Source: Saprospiraceae bacterium (GTDB taxonomy: Bacteria > Bacteroidota > Bacteroidia > Chitinophagales > Saprospiraceae). Taken from it: a stretch of 64,000 nt of DNA. The notes beneath the pieces are model-generated. The model worked only from the letters and a program-made list of their open reading frames with translations, was not told the DNA's origin and ran no database searches. The stretch spans positions 99,961 to 163,960 of the forward strand of contig JABSSL010000075.1 in assembly GCA_013214355.1 (NCBI GenBank), read 5' to 3'. A program made the translations under genes and the position numbers. Shown here one piece after another: positions 33,331 to 42,336 of this stretch (positions are counted from its first letter, which is position 1; each line of letters opens with the position of its first letter).

Positions 33331-35424
33331 ATGCGTCCGATGAGATTGATAGTATTGTTAATGCTTATGGCACAAACCCTAGCAGCGCAGTTTACCATTA
33401 GCGGAAAAGTACAAGATGAAAAAGGTGAAGCTATCCCCTTTGCCAATGTATACTTGAAGGAGGTTTTTGATGGAACTTCAACGGACGAGAAGGGTTCTTT
33501 CTCTTTCAATACCGAATCTCGCGGGTCCCTGATCTTAGCGGTAAGCTGCCTCGGTTTTGCGAACTACGAGCAAGCTGTTGAAGTGAATGGGGGCGTACAA
33601 GTGGATATTATTCTTCAGAAAGGCAGTAATCAATTGGCAGAGGTTGTTATCTCTGCGGGAGCATTTGAAGCTAGTGATGAGAAGAAGATTACCATGCTGA
33701 AACCCTTAGACATTGTTACGAATGCTGGTGCTTCGGGCGATGTCTATGGGGCGCTACAAACCTTGCCAGGCGTGTCGCAGGTCAATGATGAGACTGGCAT
33801 ATTTGTGCGGGGTGGAGAAGCTTATGAGACCCAGACGATCATTGATGGTGCTTTGGTGGCAAAGCCCTTCTTTGGAGATACTCCAGATATCCCTTCCCGC
33901 GGGCGGTTCAATCCTTTCCTTTTTAAGGGTACACTCTTTAGTACAGGAGGTTATTCTGCTGAATATGGTCGTGCGTTGTCGTCCGTATTGTTACTAAATA
34001 CATATGATATCCCAGAGAATAGTGAATATAGCCTAAGTCTAAATGCAGCGGGCATAGGGGCTTCGCGCGTGAAAGTCTGGAACGATAGAACAGCCTTCCT
34101 TTTTTCTGGTGGATATACCAATTTGCAGCCGTTGTTTTCTTTGATTCCCCAAAATAGAGAATGGTTAAAACCGCCAACGGGGGCTGGTGCGGCAATGGGC
34201 TTTCGGCACCGATACGAAAATGGGGCCATGCTCAAGACCTACTTTCAATACCAGCATGGAAGCATCGGTGTAGCTTTCCCGAATGCTAATAGACCAGAGA
34301 CCAATTCCGCCTTCCGAGGTAATAATGACAATGTGTTTTGGAATATGGCCTACAAGGGTTTTTTGGGTGAAAATTGGTCCCTGAAAGCGGTGGTCGGCCT
34401 TAACTATGATGATGATGGAAATGCGTTGGATGAAAGTACCTTTGGTTCCAAGGAGTGGGCGGTACAATCCCGCTTTACACTCAGTAGAGAATTTGGTCCG
34501 GTACTTTGGAAAACAGGGGCAGAATGGGTGGAATCGAAAGGGGATTACTATTTCAATGAGTTGGGTTCAAATCTTTCAGATTCCTATGTGGCTATATTCA
34601 GCGAATTGGACTGGAAGATCTATCGTAGGCTAGCGGCGAGGATTGGGGTGAGAGGGGAGCATAGCCAGTTACTGGATGCCAGGAATGTAGCGCCACGCCT
34701 TTCTCTCGCCTATAAAACCGGAGCCAAAAGCCAGGTTTCCTTCGCCTACGGCCAGTTTTTTCAACAACCTGAGCCTATGTTCTTATGGGGAAGAGATCCA
34801 TTGGGTTTTGAGCAGGCAGCCCATTACATTTTCAACTACCAGTGGATCACCGATGATCAGACTTTTCGCATAGAGTTATATCAGAAAAATTATGATCAGT
34901 TGGTAAAACAGGAGGGCTTGGCTTACAACAACAATGGCTTCGGCCATGCCAAAGGCATAGATTTCTTTTGGCGAGACAAGGCGCTGCTACCCGGTCTAGA
35001 CTACTGGCTGTCCTATTCCTTATTAGACGCAGAGCGATTGTACCGCGACTTTCCGACTGCAGCAACGCCGACTTTCACCACCCGACATACCTTAAATGTG
35101 GTGGCTAACTATCGAACCAATGTTCGTACAAGGTTGGGATTGTCTTATACCTATGCTAGTGGCCGGCCGTACTACAATCCCAATAACCCTGAATTCCTGT
35201 CAGATCGAACCAAGGACTATCATAATCTGAACTTAAATGCAAGTTACTTGACTTCGATTTCTGGCAATTTTACGGTACTTTATGTATCATTCCGCAACCC
35301 CATTCAGTTTGATCAGGTCTTTGGGTATACCTACTCAGATGATGGTGAACATCGAGTGGCAAGGCGCCCGGCTTCAGATTGGTCTATTTTTGCCGGGGTG
35401 TCGATATCCTTTGAAGATCATTAA
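33331..35424 (+). CDS. TonB-dependent outer-membrane receptor with carboxypeptidase-regulatory-like domain
   Basis: A 697-residue receptor. It starts with a signal peptide (LIVLLMLMAQTLAAQ), then a CarboxypepD_reg-like domain (about 21-105; ISGKVQDEKGEAIPFANVYLKEV, FSFNTESRGSLILAVSCLGF), then a plug (about 125-215; ETGIFVRGGEAYETQTIIDGALV) and a beta-barrel to the C-terminus. This layout is common in Bacteroidota for uptake of complex ligands. No SusD is present, so a peptide, metal complex or small molecule is as likely as glycan. It directly follows the TPR gene and precedes LytS/LytTR by 9 bases, so the signalling pair may control or sense this receptor. Confidence 0.93.
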   Translation: MRPMRLIVLLMLMAQTLAAQFTISGKVQDEKGEAIPFANVYLKEVFDGTSTDEKGSFSFNTESRGSLILAVSCLGFANYEQAVEVNGGVQVDIILQKGSNQLAEVVISAGAFEASDEKKITMLKPLDIVTNAGASGDVYGALQTLPGVSQVNDETGIFVRGGEAYETQTIIDGALVAKPFFGDTPDIPSRGRFNPFLFKGTLFSTGGYSAEYGRALSSVLLLNTYDIPENSEYSLSLNAAGIGASRVKVWNDRTAFLFSGGYTNLQPLFSLIPQNREWLKPPTGAGAAMGFRHRYENGAMLKTYFQYQHGSIGVAFPNANRPETNSAFRGNNDNVFWNMAYKGFLGENWSLKAVVGLNYDDDGNALDESTFGSKEWAVQSRFTLSREFGPVLWKTGAEWVESKGDYYFNELGSNLSDSYVAIFSELDWKIYRRLAARIGVRGEHSQLLDARNVAPRLSLAYKTGAKSQVSFAYGQFFQQPEPMFLWGRDPLGFEQAAHYIFNYQWITDDQTFRIELYQKNYDQLVKQEGLAYNNNGFGHAKGIDFFWRDKALLPGLDYWLSYSLLDAERLYRDFPTAATPTFTTRHTLNVVANYRTNVRTRLGLSYTYASGRPYYNPNNPEFLSDRTKDYHNLNLNASYLTSISGNFTVLYVSFRNPIQFDQVFGYTYSDDGEHRVARRPASDWSIFAGVSISFEDH

Positions 35425-35433
35425 GCATTAGAT

Positions 35434-36486
35434 ATGAGTAATTATCAGGACCATGCAAAGTTGAGGACAGTAGGCCTGCATGTATTGTTTTGGGTCATAT
35501 ACCTATTACTGTGGGCCGCTAGGGATTTAGCCTTCCATGACAACTATATGGATAATCTGCGAACCAACGCAACGACGGGTTGGCACTATGTACCTTTTAT
35601 ATACTTCAATCTATTCTATTTAGTACCCAAACTGTTGCTGAAAGGTAGATATACGCAATACCTCTTAGCTATTGTTCCTGGAATTCTACTCGTAACTTAT
35701 ATTTCCTACCATCTTCATTATTGGTTGTTCTCCTCACGCTTGGAGGGTACCATTGAGGTAGCGATGTTTTTCAGGTCCTGGGAAGGGCTGGCTGTGATCC
35801 TAACGGAGGTATTGATTCTGTTTGCCCTTGCCATGACACTCTACTTACTACAGCAATGGTACCAAAAGGAGCGATATGCTAAGGAGCTGGAGAAACAAAA
35901 GCTGGAAGCAGAACTCAATCTGCTGAAGTCGCAGGTAAATCCTCATTTCCTCTTCAATTCCTTGAATTCCATCTTTGTTATGATGGAAAAGGATCGCACC
36001 AAGAGCAAGTCTATGTTAGTGCAGTTGTCGGATGTATTAAGTCATCAATTGTACGAAACTCAAAAGAGAAGTGTACCCTTGCAATTGGAAGTGGACAATT
36101 TGAAAAACTACATTGAACTGGAAAGGACCCGACATGGGGACTTGGCCAACGTACAGGTGGATATTCAAGAGAACCTCAATGGGCACCAAATTGCTCCTAT
36201 GTTGCTGCTACCTATTGTTGAAAATGCCTTCAAGCATAGCAAAAGCAATTCAGATTATTGGATTAACATTGGTTTGGGGTTGGAAGCACACCACTTATCC
36301 TTTCAGGTCGAGAATTCCCAGGGGCAAAATCGGAACCATAAAGGGGGCCTTGGTTTAGCCAACTTGAGACGACAATTGGGACTGTTATACCCCAATAAAC
36401 ACCACTTAAGGATTGACCAAAATCAGAACGCTTTTGCTATCGACCTAAAAATTGAATTAGATGATCACCCGTTGTCTTATAGTTGA
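35434..36486 (+). CDS. LytS/YpdA-type sensor histidine kinase
   Basis: A 350-residue membrane kinase with about four transmembrane helices (near 12-30, 50-68, 75-98, 118-140) and a cytoplasmic His_kinase (PF06580) domain: LKSQVNPHFLFNSLNSIFVMM with the phospho-accepting His171, followed by an ATPase end GGLGLANLRRQLGLLYP. No separate sensory domain is visible, so sensing is through the membrane part. It overlaps the LytTR regulator by 26 bases, and follows the TonB receptor by 9 bases. Signals for this pair are unknown; the operon suggests a ligand linked to the receptor. Confidence 0.93.
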   Translation: MSNYQDHAKLRTVGLHVLFWVIYLLLWAARDLAFHDNYMDNLRTNATTGWHYVPFIYFNLFYLVPKLLLKGRYTQYLLAIVPGILLVTYISYHLHYWLFSSRLEGTIEVAMFFRSWEGLAVILTEVLILFALAMTLYLLQQWYQKERYAKELEKQKLEAELNLLKSQVNPHFLFNSLNSIFVMMEKDRTKSKSMLVQLSDVLSHQLYETQKRSVPLQLEVDNLKNYIELERTRHGDLANVQVDIQENLNGHQIAPMLLLPIVENAFKHSKSNSDYWINIGLGLEAHHLSFQVENSQGQNRNHKGGLGLANLRRQLGLLYPNKHHLRIDQNQNAFAIDLKIELDDHPLSYS

Positions 36487-37174
36487 TGATGAACCGCTAG
36501 CTAGGGAGGGATTGGAACAGTATGTGCGGAAAATGCCAGGTCTGGAACTTACCGGTTCTTGTCAAAGTGCGATAGAGGCCTTAGCTTTTTTACAAAAAGA
36601 AAAACCAGATCTGCTCTTTCTGGATATACAAATGCCAGAGATGACCGGTCTGGAGTTAATGAAAGCGCTTTCAAAACCGCCGAAGGTTATTTTTACTACG
36701 GCTTATCGAGAGTTTGCCGTGGAGGGCTTTGATTTGAACGCTGTGGATTATTTGGTGAAACCGATCTCATTTGAACGCTTTGCTAGAGCCATCCAGAAAG
36801 TCCAGCAGAACCAGGAGACTATCCCCGCAAAGACCCCGAAGAAACCGGAAGATCACATCTTCATCAAGAGTGATGGGCAAATCATCAAGATTCCTATTTC
36901 GGAAATCATATATGCCGAATCAGCTAAAGATTACGTCTTTATTCATACGGTAAGTAAGCGTTATATGGCACTGCTACCATTGAAACAGCTAGAAGAGAAT
37001 CTACCAGAGAACCAATTCATGCGCGTACACCGATCTTACTTGGTCGCCATAGCAGCGGTGGATCGCTTGGAAGGAAATTACCTCTATATCGGTAAAACCA
37101 AAGTGCCGATCAGTCGAAGTTTGCACGATGAGATATATCAAAAGGTAATCCAGGGACGATTGCTCGAACGCTAA
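36461..37174 (+). CDS. LytTR-family response regulator
   Basis: A 237-residue regulator with a receiver domain (phospho-acceptor Asp55 in LLFLDIQMPEMTG, DD at 9-10, Lys100 in YLVKPISF) and a LytTR DNA-binding domain in the C-terminal half (IIKIPISEIIYAESAKDYVFIHT, FMRVHRSYLVAIAAVDRLEGNYLYI, VPISRSLHDEI). It is the partner of the overlapping LytS kinase. LytTR proteins bind pairs of short direct repeats; I could not place a clear pair in this window. The last gene of the TPR/receptor/kinase operon. Confidence 0.94.
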   Translation: MITRCLIVDDEPLAREGLEQYVRKMPGLELTGSCQSAIEALAFLQKEKPDLLFLDIQMPEMTGLELMKALSKPPKVIFTTAYREFAVEGFDLNAVDYLVKPISFERFARAIQKVQQNQETIPAKTPKKPEDHIFIKSDGQIIKIPISEIIYAESAKDYVFIHTVSKRYMALLPLKQLEENLPENQFMRVHRSYLVAIAAVDRLEGNYLYIGKTKVPISRSLHDEIYQKVIQGRLLER

Positions 37175-37220
37175 GGGACTTGGATTCCTTACAAACCTTT
37201 ACTTCTTGCCGTAATTGTTA

Positions 37221-37228
37221 TATATTTG
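37221..37228 (+). promoter_or_regulatory. Bacteroidota -7 element (TATATTTG) upstream of rloA
   Basis: TATATTTG fits TAnnTTTG and lies 51 bases before the ATPase start. A TTG at 37206-37208 is too close (12 bases) for standard spacing. It suggests the defence pair has its own promoter rather than relying on the LytTR operon. Confidence 0.3.
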
Positions 37229-37279
37229 GGGTTGAAATGAGATTATTTCTCAATATCGACACAAATTACTTGAGAATAG

Positions 37280-38671
37280 ATGATAATTCGGCTGACCATA
37301 GAAAATTTCCTGTCCTTCAATGAAAAGACTGAGATTCTGCTAACCCCAGGAAAAAGCCGGGCGTTACGCGGACATGTAGTGAAGGGAAACCGAAGTCGAG
37401 ATGTGGATATTCTTAAGTCTGCCTTGATCTACGGCGCCAACGCCAGTGGGAAGTCCAACATTGTAAGGGCGGTAAGTTTCCTTAAGAAGCTGGTGGTGAA
37501 GGGCGGGCGACATCAGCAGTATATAGATTATTCCAAGTTTAAGCTAGATAGTGCCGCAACAGGAAGAGACTCTCAACTTGAGGTTGAATTCCATTATAAA
37601 GGGCATAACTACGCCTACGGCTTCATCTTTAACAATCACATCATATTGCAGGAGTGGCTCTTTACCTTCAATAAGGAGCGAGATTATAAGGTCTTTGAAC
37701 GTACCACTGTGCTCGATGAGGTACAAATCAGTTTTGGGAAACTAGCACTTGCTAAGGACGAGCTAAAACGCTTGGAATACATTGCCCAAGACACCCTGCC
37801 CAATGAGCTTTTTCTTAACTCTAGTAACCATCGAAATATCTTTAATATTAAAGGGATCTATCCCATCACGGATTCCTACCGCTGGTTTGAAGATGCCTTG
37901 ACCGTTGTTTTTCCCGATTCCAAGCTAATGGGAATGGAGGTCAATATCGATAGCGACATGGAGATGAAAGAAGTCTATCAATGGTTTCTAGCCGAGTTGA
38001 AAACGGGTATAAGTGGGTTGGAAACGAGTTCTGTGGACTTTTTCTCCCACGATGTGAATCTCCCCGAAGCGATTAAGCGGAAAATAGTGGCGGATCTCAA
38101 ACTAGGGGAGCGAGCCATCATTACCTCCTTGGATAATATTCGTTATTCCCTGGTCCGGCTGGCGGATGGCTCCCTGGAGGCTATGAAATTGATGACTAGG
38201 CATAAGATTAAGAATGAAGATCGTTACGCGCTTTTTGAAATGAACGAGGAATCAGATGGTACTCAACGATTGATGGATATTATTCCAGCTATCACGGAAC
38301 TGGCTCGGGAAGAAAAGGTCTTTGTAGTGGATGAGATCGATCGTAGCCTTCACCCCAATCTTACCTTCAAACTCTTTGAGATCTTCTTCAGAGAATCTCA
38401 AAACATTCGTAGCCAGCTGATCTGTACTACACACGAAAGTGAGCTTCTAAACCAGGATCTTTTTCGAAAAGATGAGATTTGGTTTGTGAAGAAGAATAAA
38501 CACGGCGAATCGGATACCTATTCTTTAGAAGAGTTTCGCCCCAGAAAAGATAAAGACATCAGAACCGGATATTTGGTAGGAAGGTACAATGCTATTCCTA
38601 AGTTTTCACTAATGGAGGGTATGCCCTGGAAAACAAAAACTACAAATGGGCAGAAGACGAAAAGGATTTAA
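37280..38671 (+). CDS. RloA/AbiLi-like AAA ATPase (OLD/ABC-type)
   Basis: A 463-residue SMC-like ATPase with Walker A YGANASGKSN (51-60), preceded by MIIRLTIENFLSFNEKTEI, and a Walker B KVFVVDEIDRSLHP (around 345-358), then LICTTHESELL (a D-loop/H-loop region). This combination is characteristic of AAA_15/RloA ATPases. RloA with RloB, also known as AbiLi/AbiLii in phage-abortive systems, forms a phage defence pair. Here the downstream RloB overlaps by 26 bases. The ATPase appears intact. Its exact mechanism is unknown. Confidence 0.9.
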   Translation: MIIRLTIENFLSFNEKTEILLTPGKSRALRGHVVKGNRSRDVDILKSALIYGANASGKSNIVRAVSFLKKLVVKGGRHQQYIDYSKFKLDSAATGRDSQLEVEFHYKGHNYAYGFIFNNHIILQEWLFTFNKERDYKVFERTTVLDEVQISFGKLALAKDELKRLEYIAQDTLPNELFLNSSNHRNIFNIKGIYPITDSYRWFEDALTVVFPDSKLMGMEVNIDSDMEMKEVYQWFLAELKTGISGLETSSVDFFSHDVNLPEAIKRKIVADLKLGERAIITSLDNIRYSLVRLADGSLEAMKLMTRHKIKNEDRYALFEMNEESDGTQRLMDIIPAITELAREEKVFVVDEIDRSLHPNLTFKLFEIFFRESQNIRSQLICTTHESELLNQDLFRKDEIWFVKKNKHGESDTYSLEEFRPRKDKDIRTGYLVGRYNAIPKFSLMEGMPWKTKTTNGQKTKRI

Positions 38672-39289
38672 ACGTAAAAGTGGTTTCCGGGACGCTCGCC
38701 TATTTGTCATTGCCACCGAAGGGCAAAAAACGGAACTCAAGTATTTCTCTGACCTTAATGCTGAAGAGTACTTCCCCAATAATAATGTCAAGGTAGAAGT
38801 GATCCCATCCGAGGCGGGCAGAAGCGCCCCTCGACATGTGCTGCAACGCTTAGATGACTTCCGACGCAAGTACAAGATTAATGAGGACGATGAGTTGTGG
38901 ATGGTTATCGATCGCGATTTTCATAGCTGGACCATTAAGGAGTTGTCTGAATGTGCACACAGAAGAACTACAATCTAGGGATCTCTAATCCCTGTTTTGA
39001 GTTGTGGCTGCTCCTACACTTGGAAGACGTTAATCAATTGTCTGACAAGGAAAAAGACAAGCTGAAATGGAACAAGCGTAGAGGAAAGCGCACGCATTGT
39101 GAACACCTACTGTGTGCACATTTAGGCAACTACAGCAAAAGTCACCCCGATTTCTCCCAGCTCTTACCGGAGGTAAATGTAGCCATTGATCAAGCTGACC
39201 GCCTAACGAATCATGGCAAGGTGGATCTGTTTGAATCTTTAGGTACGAATCTGCAAGAACTCGTCCGAAAACTACTCCAAGAGCGCTAG
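38646..39289 (+). pseudogene. RloB/AbiLii-like protein, split by one-base frameshift
   Basis: The N-terminal part (38646-38978) carries IATEGQKTELKYF and MVIDRDFHSW, acidic motifs of a TOPRIM-like nuclease fold, and the C-terminal part (38951-39289) begins near SNPCFELWLLLH, the RloB signature, in another frame. Adding one base in the AGAAGAAC stretch around 38961-38968 would join them as AHRRNYNLGISNPCFELW. So a full RloB of about 215 residues lies here in two frames. It overlaps the ATPase gene by 26 bases. As written, the nuclease core is separated from its C-terminal half, so the defence system would be inactive unless the frameshift is a sequence error. Confidence 0.75.
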
Positions 39290-39304
39290 CCGAGTTGCTT
39301 TCCT

Positions 39305-39328
39305 ATTAGAGTAACCTTTCACTCTAGT
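39305..39328. terminator. Convergent terminator hairpin between rloB and the GNAT gene
   Basis: ATTAGAGT pairs with ACTCTAGT over 8 base pairs (one wobble) with an 8-base loop. It lies between the two converging genes and overlaps the stop region of the GNAT gene. Confidence 0.4.
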
Positions 39329-40167
39329 AAAAACTCAATAGATTGAAATTTTGCCACCTCTCGAAATCCAATATCTTGGTAGATTTTATTGGATGTGGGA
39401 TTGCTAGCATCAGTGAATAAGGAACAAAACTGATACCCCTGGGCCAATAAGGTTCGGCATAAATTTCCCACACAGCTGCTCGCGTAGCCATGCTTACGAA
39501 ATTTCTTTGGTGTAAACACTGCATTGATAGAAATGCCATTGGCTGTAGATCGAGTAGAAGCAGCCATGCTTACAGCTTGTCCGTTATCCCAAAGGTATAG
39601 TCGCTCGGCATCCAGCATTCTTTGAGCCCGTTCCATTTCTTCTCCCCGAATATCCTCTCCGATCGCTTCATAATGGAAATCTAGGAGCCAGCGGGCAATG
39701 GTAGGCTTGTCTTTGGCCGTGGCTTTGCGAAGTGAGCCCGGCGCTGCTGAAAATTCAGTAACTTCATTGAGCTGAAAGACGCGCTGAGCCATGTGTACTT
39801 TCCAGGGCCTACCAGTTTGGTTTTGCCAATGCTCAGCAAAGGATATGGTCAAAGCTTTTGGGGCGACTAAACCAGGAATGGTATGCTCATTTTGCTTACA
39901 GAAATTGCTCAGCCAGGAAACGACCACCGGAATAGCACGCTCAGCACCATAGAAGGTGAGATTGCGGTTCGGGGTCTGTAGCGCACAAAAGATAGGCTGG
40001 CTTCCTTCCCTTACTGCGAATAAGAGGCAGTCTTCAACGGGAAATTTTTTGGCTTCAATGCTGAAAGTAAGGCCTATGATCAGGTTGTTGGCGGCCTCTT
40101 CCTTTTGTAGGAGTAGCAGGTTGTCCGTTAGAAAGTCTTTTGCAGCTTGGTATTGGATGATCTTCAT
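39319..40167 (-). CDS. GNAT-family N-acetyltransferase
   Basis: A 282-residue protein whose C-terminal half has the GNAT fold: AVFTPKKFRKHGYASSCVGNLCR (acetyl-CoA loop), followed by LFTDASNPTSNKIYQDIGFREV (the family's final helix and strand). The N-terminal half (about 1-140) is a separate, GNAT-like or unrelated domain. Such two-part proteins are common in Bacteroidota and Firmicutes. Substrate is not deducible. A 12-base-stem terminator (40211-40240) separates it from the upstream epimerase gene. Confidence 0.82.
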   Translation of the reverse strand: MKIIQYQAAKDFLTDNLLLLQKEEAANNLIIGLTFSIEAKKFPVEDCLLFAVREGSQPIFCALQTPNRNLTFYGAERAIPVVVSWLSNFCKQNEHTIPGLVAPKALTISFAEHWQNQTGRPWKVHMAQRVFQLNEVTEFSAAPGSLRKATAKDKPTIARWLLDFHYEAIGEDIRGEEMERAQRMLDAERLYLWDNGQAVSMAASTRSTANGISINAVFTPKKFRKHGYASSCVGNLCRTLLAQGYQFCSLFTDASNPTSNKIYQDIGFREVAKFQSIEFLLE

Positions 40168-40210
40168 GATTACATAAGGTACTTGGATATACTTTTAGTT
40201 CCCAAGGACA

Positions 40211-40240
40211 GATGAGATAAACACTTGGGTTTATCTCATC
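40211..40240. terminator. Perfect 12-base-stem hairpin, terminator after the epimerase gene
   Basis: GATGAGATAAAC/GTTTATCTCATC with loop ACTTGG lies 15 bases after the epimerase stop codon (minus strand). There is no U tract on that strand, but the stem is strong and the position fits. Confidence 0.6.
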
Positions 40241-40254
40241 TATTTCACGCAGGC

Positions 40255-41205
40255 CTATGCAGGTTGAACCAGCTGTGGTCGTTTAGCATATAGGTCAGCT
40301 CCTACCTTTTCAATTCCTACCCTAAAGTCAGGATACTTTGGTGTCCAGGCTCCAAAGTCAGTTGGTGGCTGGATGCGCATAGAGGCCGTTAGGAAATCCA
40401 CTGCTGCTTTTCCGGTCATCAGGCGAGCTAGCACCTTAGGTATGTGCATTGGTTTCCGTCCCCCTGCTGCTGCTGCCATGGCGGTAATCATGTCTTTCAA
40501 GCTAATGGGAGAAAAATCCGTGATGTTAAAAGTAGACCGTTGGAGTTGATCCGCATTTTGCAGGGCATGGACTACCGCGGCGGCGGCATCATCTGCATGA
40601 ATCATGTTTTGGAAGCTTTGGCCTTTCCCAATCACAGGCATGAATCCTTTCTTTGTCATTCGAAGCATATCTTGTGTCTGTGCGGAGTCCGCAGAATAGA
40701 ACCAACCAAACCTGAGGATGATATAGGCTAGGTTAGGATGCTGTGTCAAAATATCCTCCATCTCCACATTGGAAAGCAAAGGATCGCTGACCTGATCAGG
40801 GAGTGGTGTATCCTGATAAATCTTGGCTCCATGCTGATCGCCATAGGTAAATATGACACTTTGCTGGATAAAGGTTTTGATGTCGTTTTTTTCTGCTGCC
40901 GTAATTAGGTTTCTGGTTCCTTCCGTACGGATTCGGTCGTTCATGGCCCAATCTTTCGCTTTTGGGACAGGTTGCAAGGGAATTTTGGTGGCCATGTGCA
41001 AGATGGCGTCACAGTCTCTAGTAATGTCGGTTAATTGTTGTACTTGAAATAGATCACCGCGACGGGGAATAGCTCCCATGCTTTTGAGCTGCTCCACATT
41101 TTTGTCGGATCGTGCTAGCCCAACTACTTCATAATTGTGTTTAATCAATTGCTTTACGATTCTCTTGCCAATGATACCGGTGGCACCGGTTACGAAAACT
41201 TTCAT
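40255..41205 (-). CDS. NAD(P)-dependent epimerase/dehydratase (SDR extended), ECF41-linked
   Basis: A 316-residue extended SDR with the Rossmann motif VTGATGIIGKRIVKQLI at the N-terminus, then DAILHMATKIP and RFGWFYS in place of the YxxxK pair normally found; the usual catalytic Tyr-x3-Lys is not evident, so it may be NAD-binding without classical activity. In genomes with ECF41 sigma factors, the regulated COE genes are carboxymuconolactone decarboxylases, oxidoreductases and epimerases. It lies immediately downstream of an ECF41 gene, and a promoter of the expected form is found at 41255-41281 between the two. This strongly suggests it is the ECF41 target. Confidence 0.85.
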   Translation of the reverse strand: MKVFVTGATGIIGKRIVKQLIKHNYEVVGLARSDKNVEQLKSMGAIPRRGDLFQVQQLTDITRDCDAILHMATKIPLQPVPKAKDWAMNDRIRTEGTRNLITAAEKNDIKTFIQQSVIFTYGDQHGAKIYQDTPLPDQVSDPLLSNVEMEDILTQHPNLAYIILRFGWFYSADSAQTQDMLRMTKKGFMPVIGKGQSFQNMIHADDAAAAVVHALQNADQLQRSTFNITDFSPISLKDMITAMAAAAGGRKPMHIPKVLARLMTGKAAVDFLTASMRIQPPTDFGAWTPKYPDFRVGIEKVGADLYAKRPQLVQPA

Positions 41206-41254
41206 AAGTCAGGTTTGATGAAGAAAAACTGATTTCGTTCAGTGTTTCCCTACA

Positions 41255-41281
41255 TACAAACCAAGGAAGCAAAATGTGACA
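41255..41281 (-). promoter_or_regulatory. ECF41-type promoter (TGTCACA-N16-TGTA)
   Basis: On the minus strand TGTCACA (41281 to 41275) is followed after 16 bases by TGTA (41258 to 41255), 49 bases ahead of the epimerase ATG. The ECF41 consensus known from Bacillus and Rhodobacter is TGTCACA-N16/17-CGTC, so the -35 element is perfect and the -10 is two bases different. Confidence 0.6.
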
Positions 41282-41295
41282 GAGGAAGAGTAGTT

Positions 41296-42129
41296 TTATC
41301 CTAGACGAGTAAGTTTATCTGGATTACCCACTACAAATATCCGTCTGATTCTTTGACTTTCTTCATCTAAAGAAATGATCCAAATGGTGAGGCATTGTCC
41401 ATTCTGGAAGAAACCGATGGCTGTCTGTGATAGAATCTCCATGGGGCGAATCTCCAGGTCATTAGGTGCAAATCGAGCAATATTGACCAAGAATTTGGCC
41501 ACCTTCGCATCTCCAATAACCGGCTTGCGTGCCGTAGTGACCTTACCACCACCATCCGCAATAAGTCGCATATCTTCACTAAACAGGCTAATTAATGCTT
41601 CTGGATCCCCTTTCGTAATTAAATCTAGGAGTTGTTGAGCTTTTTCCAGCGCTACGGCAGTATGTGTTCTCGACTGTGAGGAAGGGTTGATTTTCTTTTT
41701 ACTTCTTGAAAAGAGTTGTCGGGCATTATCAGCTGAAATCTCCAGAGCTTCAGCGATCTCCTTATGACTAAGGTCCATGGCTTCACGCAGTACAAAGACC
41801 GCACGTTCTTGTGGGGAAAGATCTTCCATTAAGGAAGCTAATTCATAGTGAAGCAGATCCTTTGTCTCTACCCCATCAGGTGGAGCGATGAAGGGCTCAG
41901 GCAGCCAAGGTCCAGGGTAGGATGTGCGTTCTGCCTTCTTCAGGATATTGAGACAGTGGTTTACCGTGGCCCTAGCATAGTAGGACTTTGGCGCTTGGGC
42001 AGGAAATTGCTTTTCAAGAAACTTCAATTGCATATCCTGCAAAATATCTTCAGCTTGCGCGTAGCTACCTAACATGTTGTACGCTAGGTTAAAAATCATG
42101 GAGGAGTGAGGGAGCCCTTCCGCCGTCAT
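41296..42129 (-). CDS. ECF41-family sigma factor with fused SnoaL-like C-terminal domain
   Basis: About 277 residues from ATG at 42129. Sigma-2 and sigma-4 regions are visible (FNLAYNMLGSYAQAEDILQD; LSPQERAVFVLREAMDLSHKEIAEALEISADNARQLFSRSKKKI). Both ECF41 hallmarks are present: WLPEP (75-79) in the linker and DGGGK (192-196) in the C-terminal SnoaL-like domain that regulates sigma activity. The open frame reaches 42183, but the extra 18 residues are unlike other ECF41 proteins. There is no anti-sigma gene; ECF41 are controlled by their own C-terminal domain. The next gene downstream is the epimerase it probably transcribes. Confidence 0.88.
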   Translation of the reverse strand: MTAEGLPHSSMIFNLAYNMLGSYAQAEDILQDMQLKFLEKQFPAQAPKSYYARATVNHCLNILKKAERTSYPGPWLPEPFIAPPDGVETKDLLHYELASLMEDLSPQERAVFVLREAMDLSHKEIAEALEISADNARQLFSRSKKKINPSSQSRTHTAVALEKAQQLLDLITKGDPEALISLFSEDMRLIADGGGKVTTARKPVIGDAKVAKFLVNIARFAPNDLEIRPMEILSQTAIGFFQNGQCLTIWIISLDEESQRIRRIFVVGNPDKLTRLG

Positions 42130-42291
42130 AAACCTGTAGGTTGGTGGAGGCTCAATCTTACATTTTTTGAGCGAGAAAGGCAAGGGGCAGACCTCTTAAA
42201 GTGGTTTAATAAATTGGTTACGACCAGGACTATTGGATGTATTTTTTGTGCCGAGTTAAAAAGATTTTACATCTTCCATTTTTTAACAAAT

Positions 42292-42299
42292 TAGCTTTC
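42292..42299 (+). promoter_or_regulatory. Near -7 element (TAGCTTTC) upstream of the thiolase
   Basis: TAGCTTTC differs from TAnnTTTG in its last base and lies 37 bases before the thiolase start. No TTG is seen at -33. Confidence 0.25.
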
Positions 42300-42336
42300 A
42301 CAACGTTTCGTTGAAGAAGACAAAATATAACATATA

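Noticed and set aside
38961..38968. Programmed -1 frameshifting in RloB
   Set aside because: The AGAAGAAC stretch lacks a classical slippery heptamer and two other genes show similar one-base changes, so an indel is simpler.
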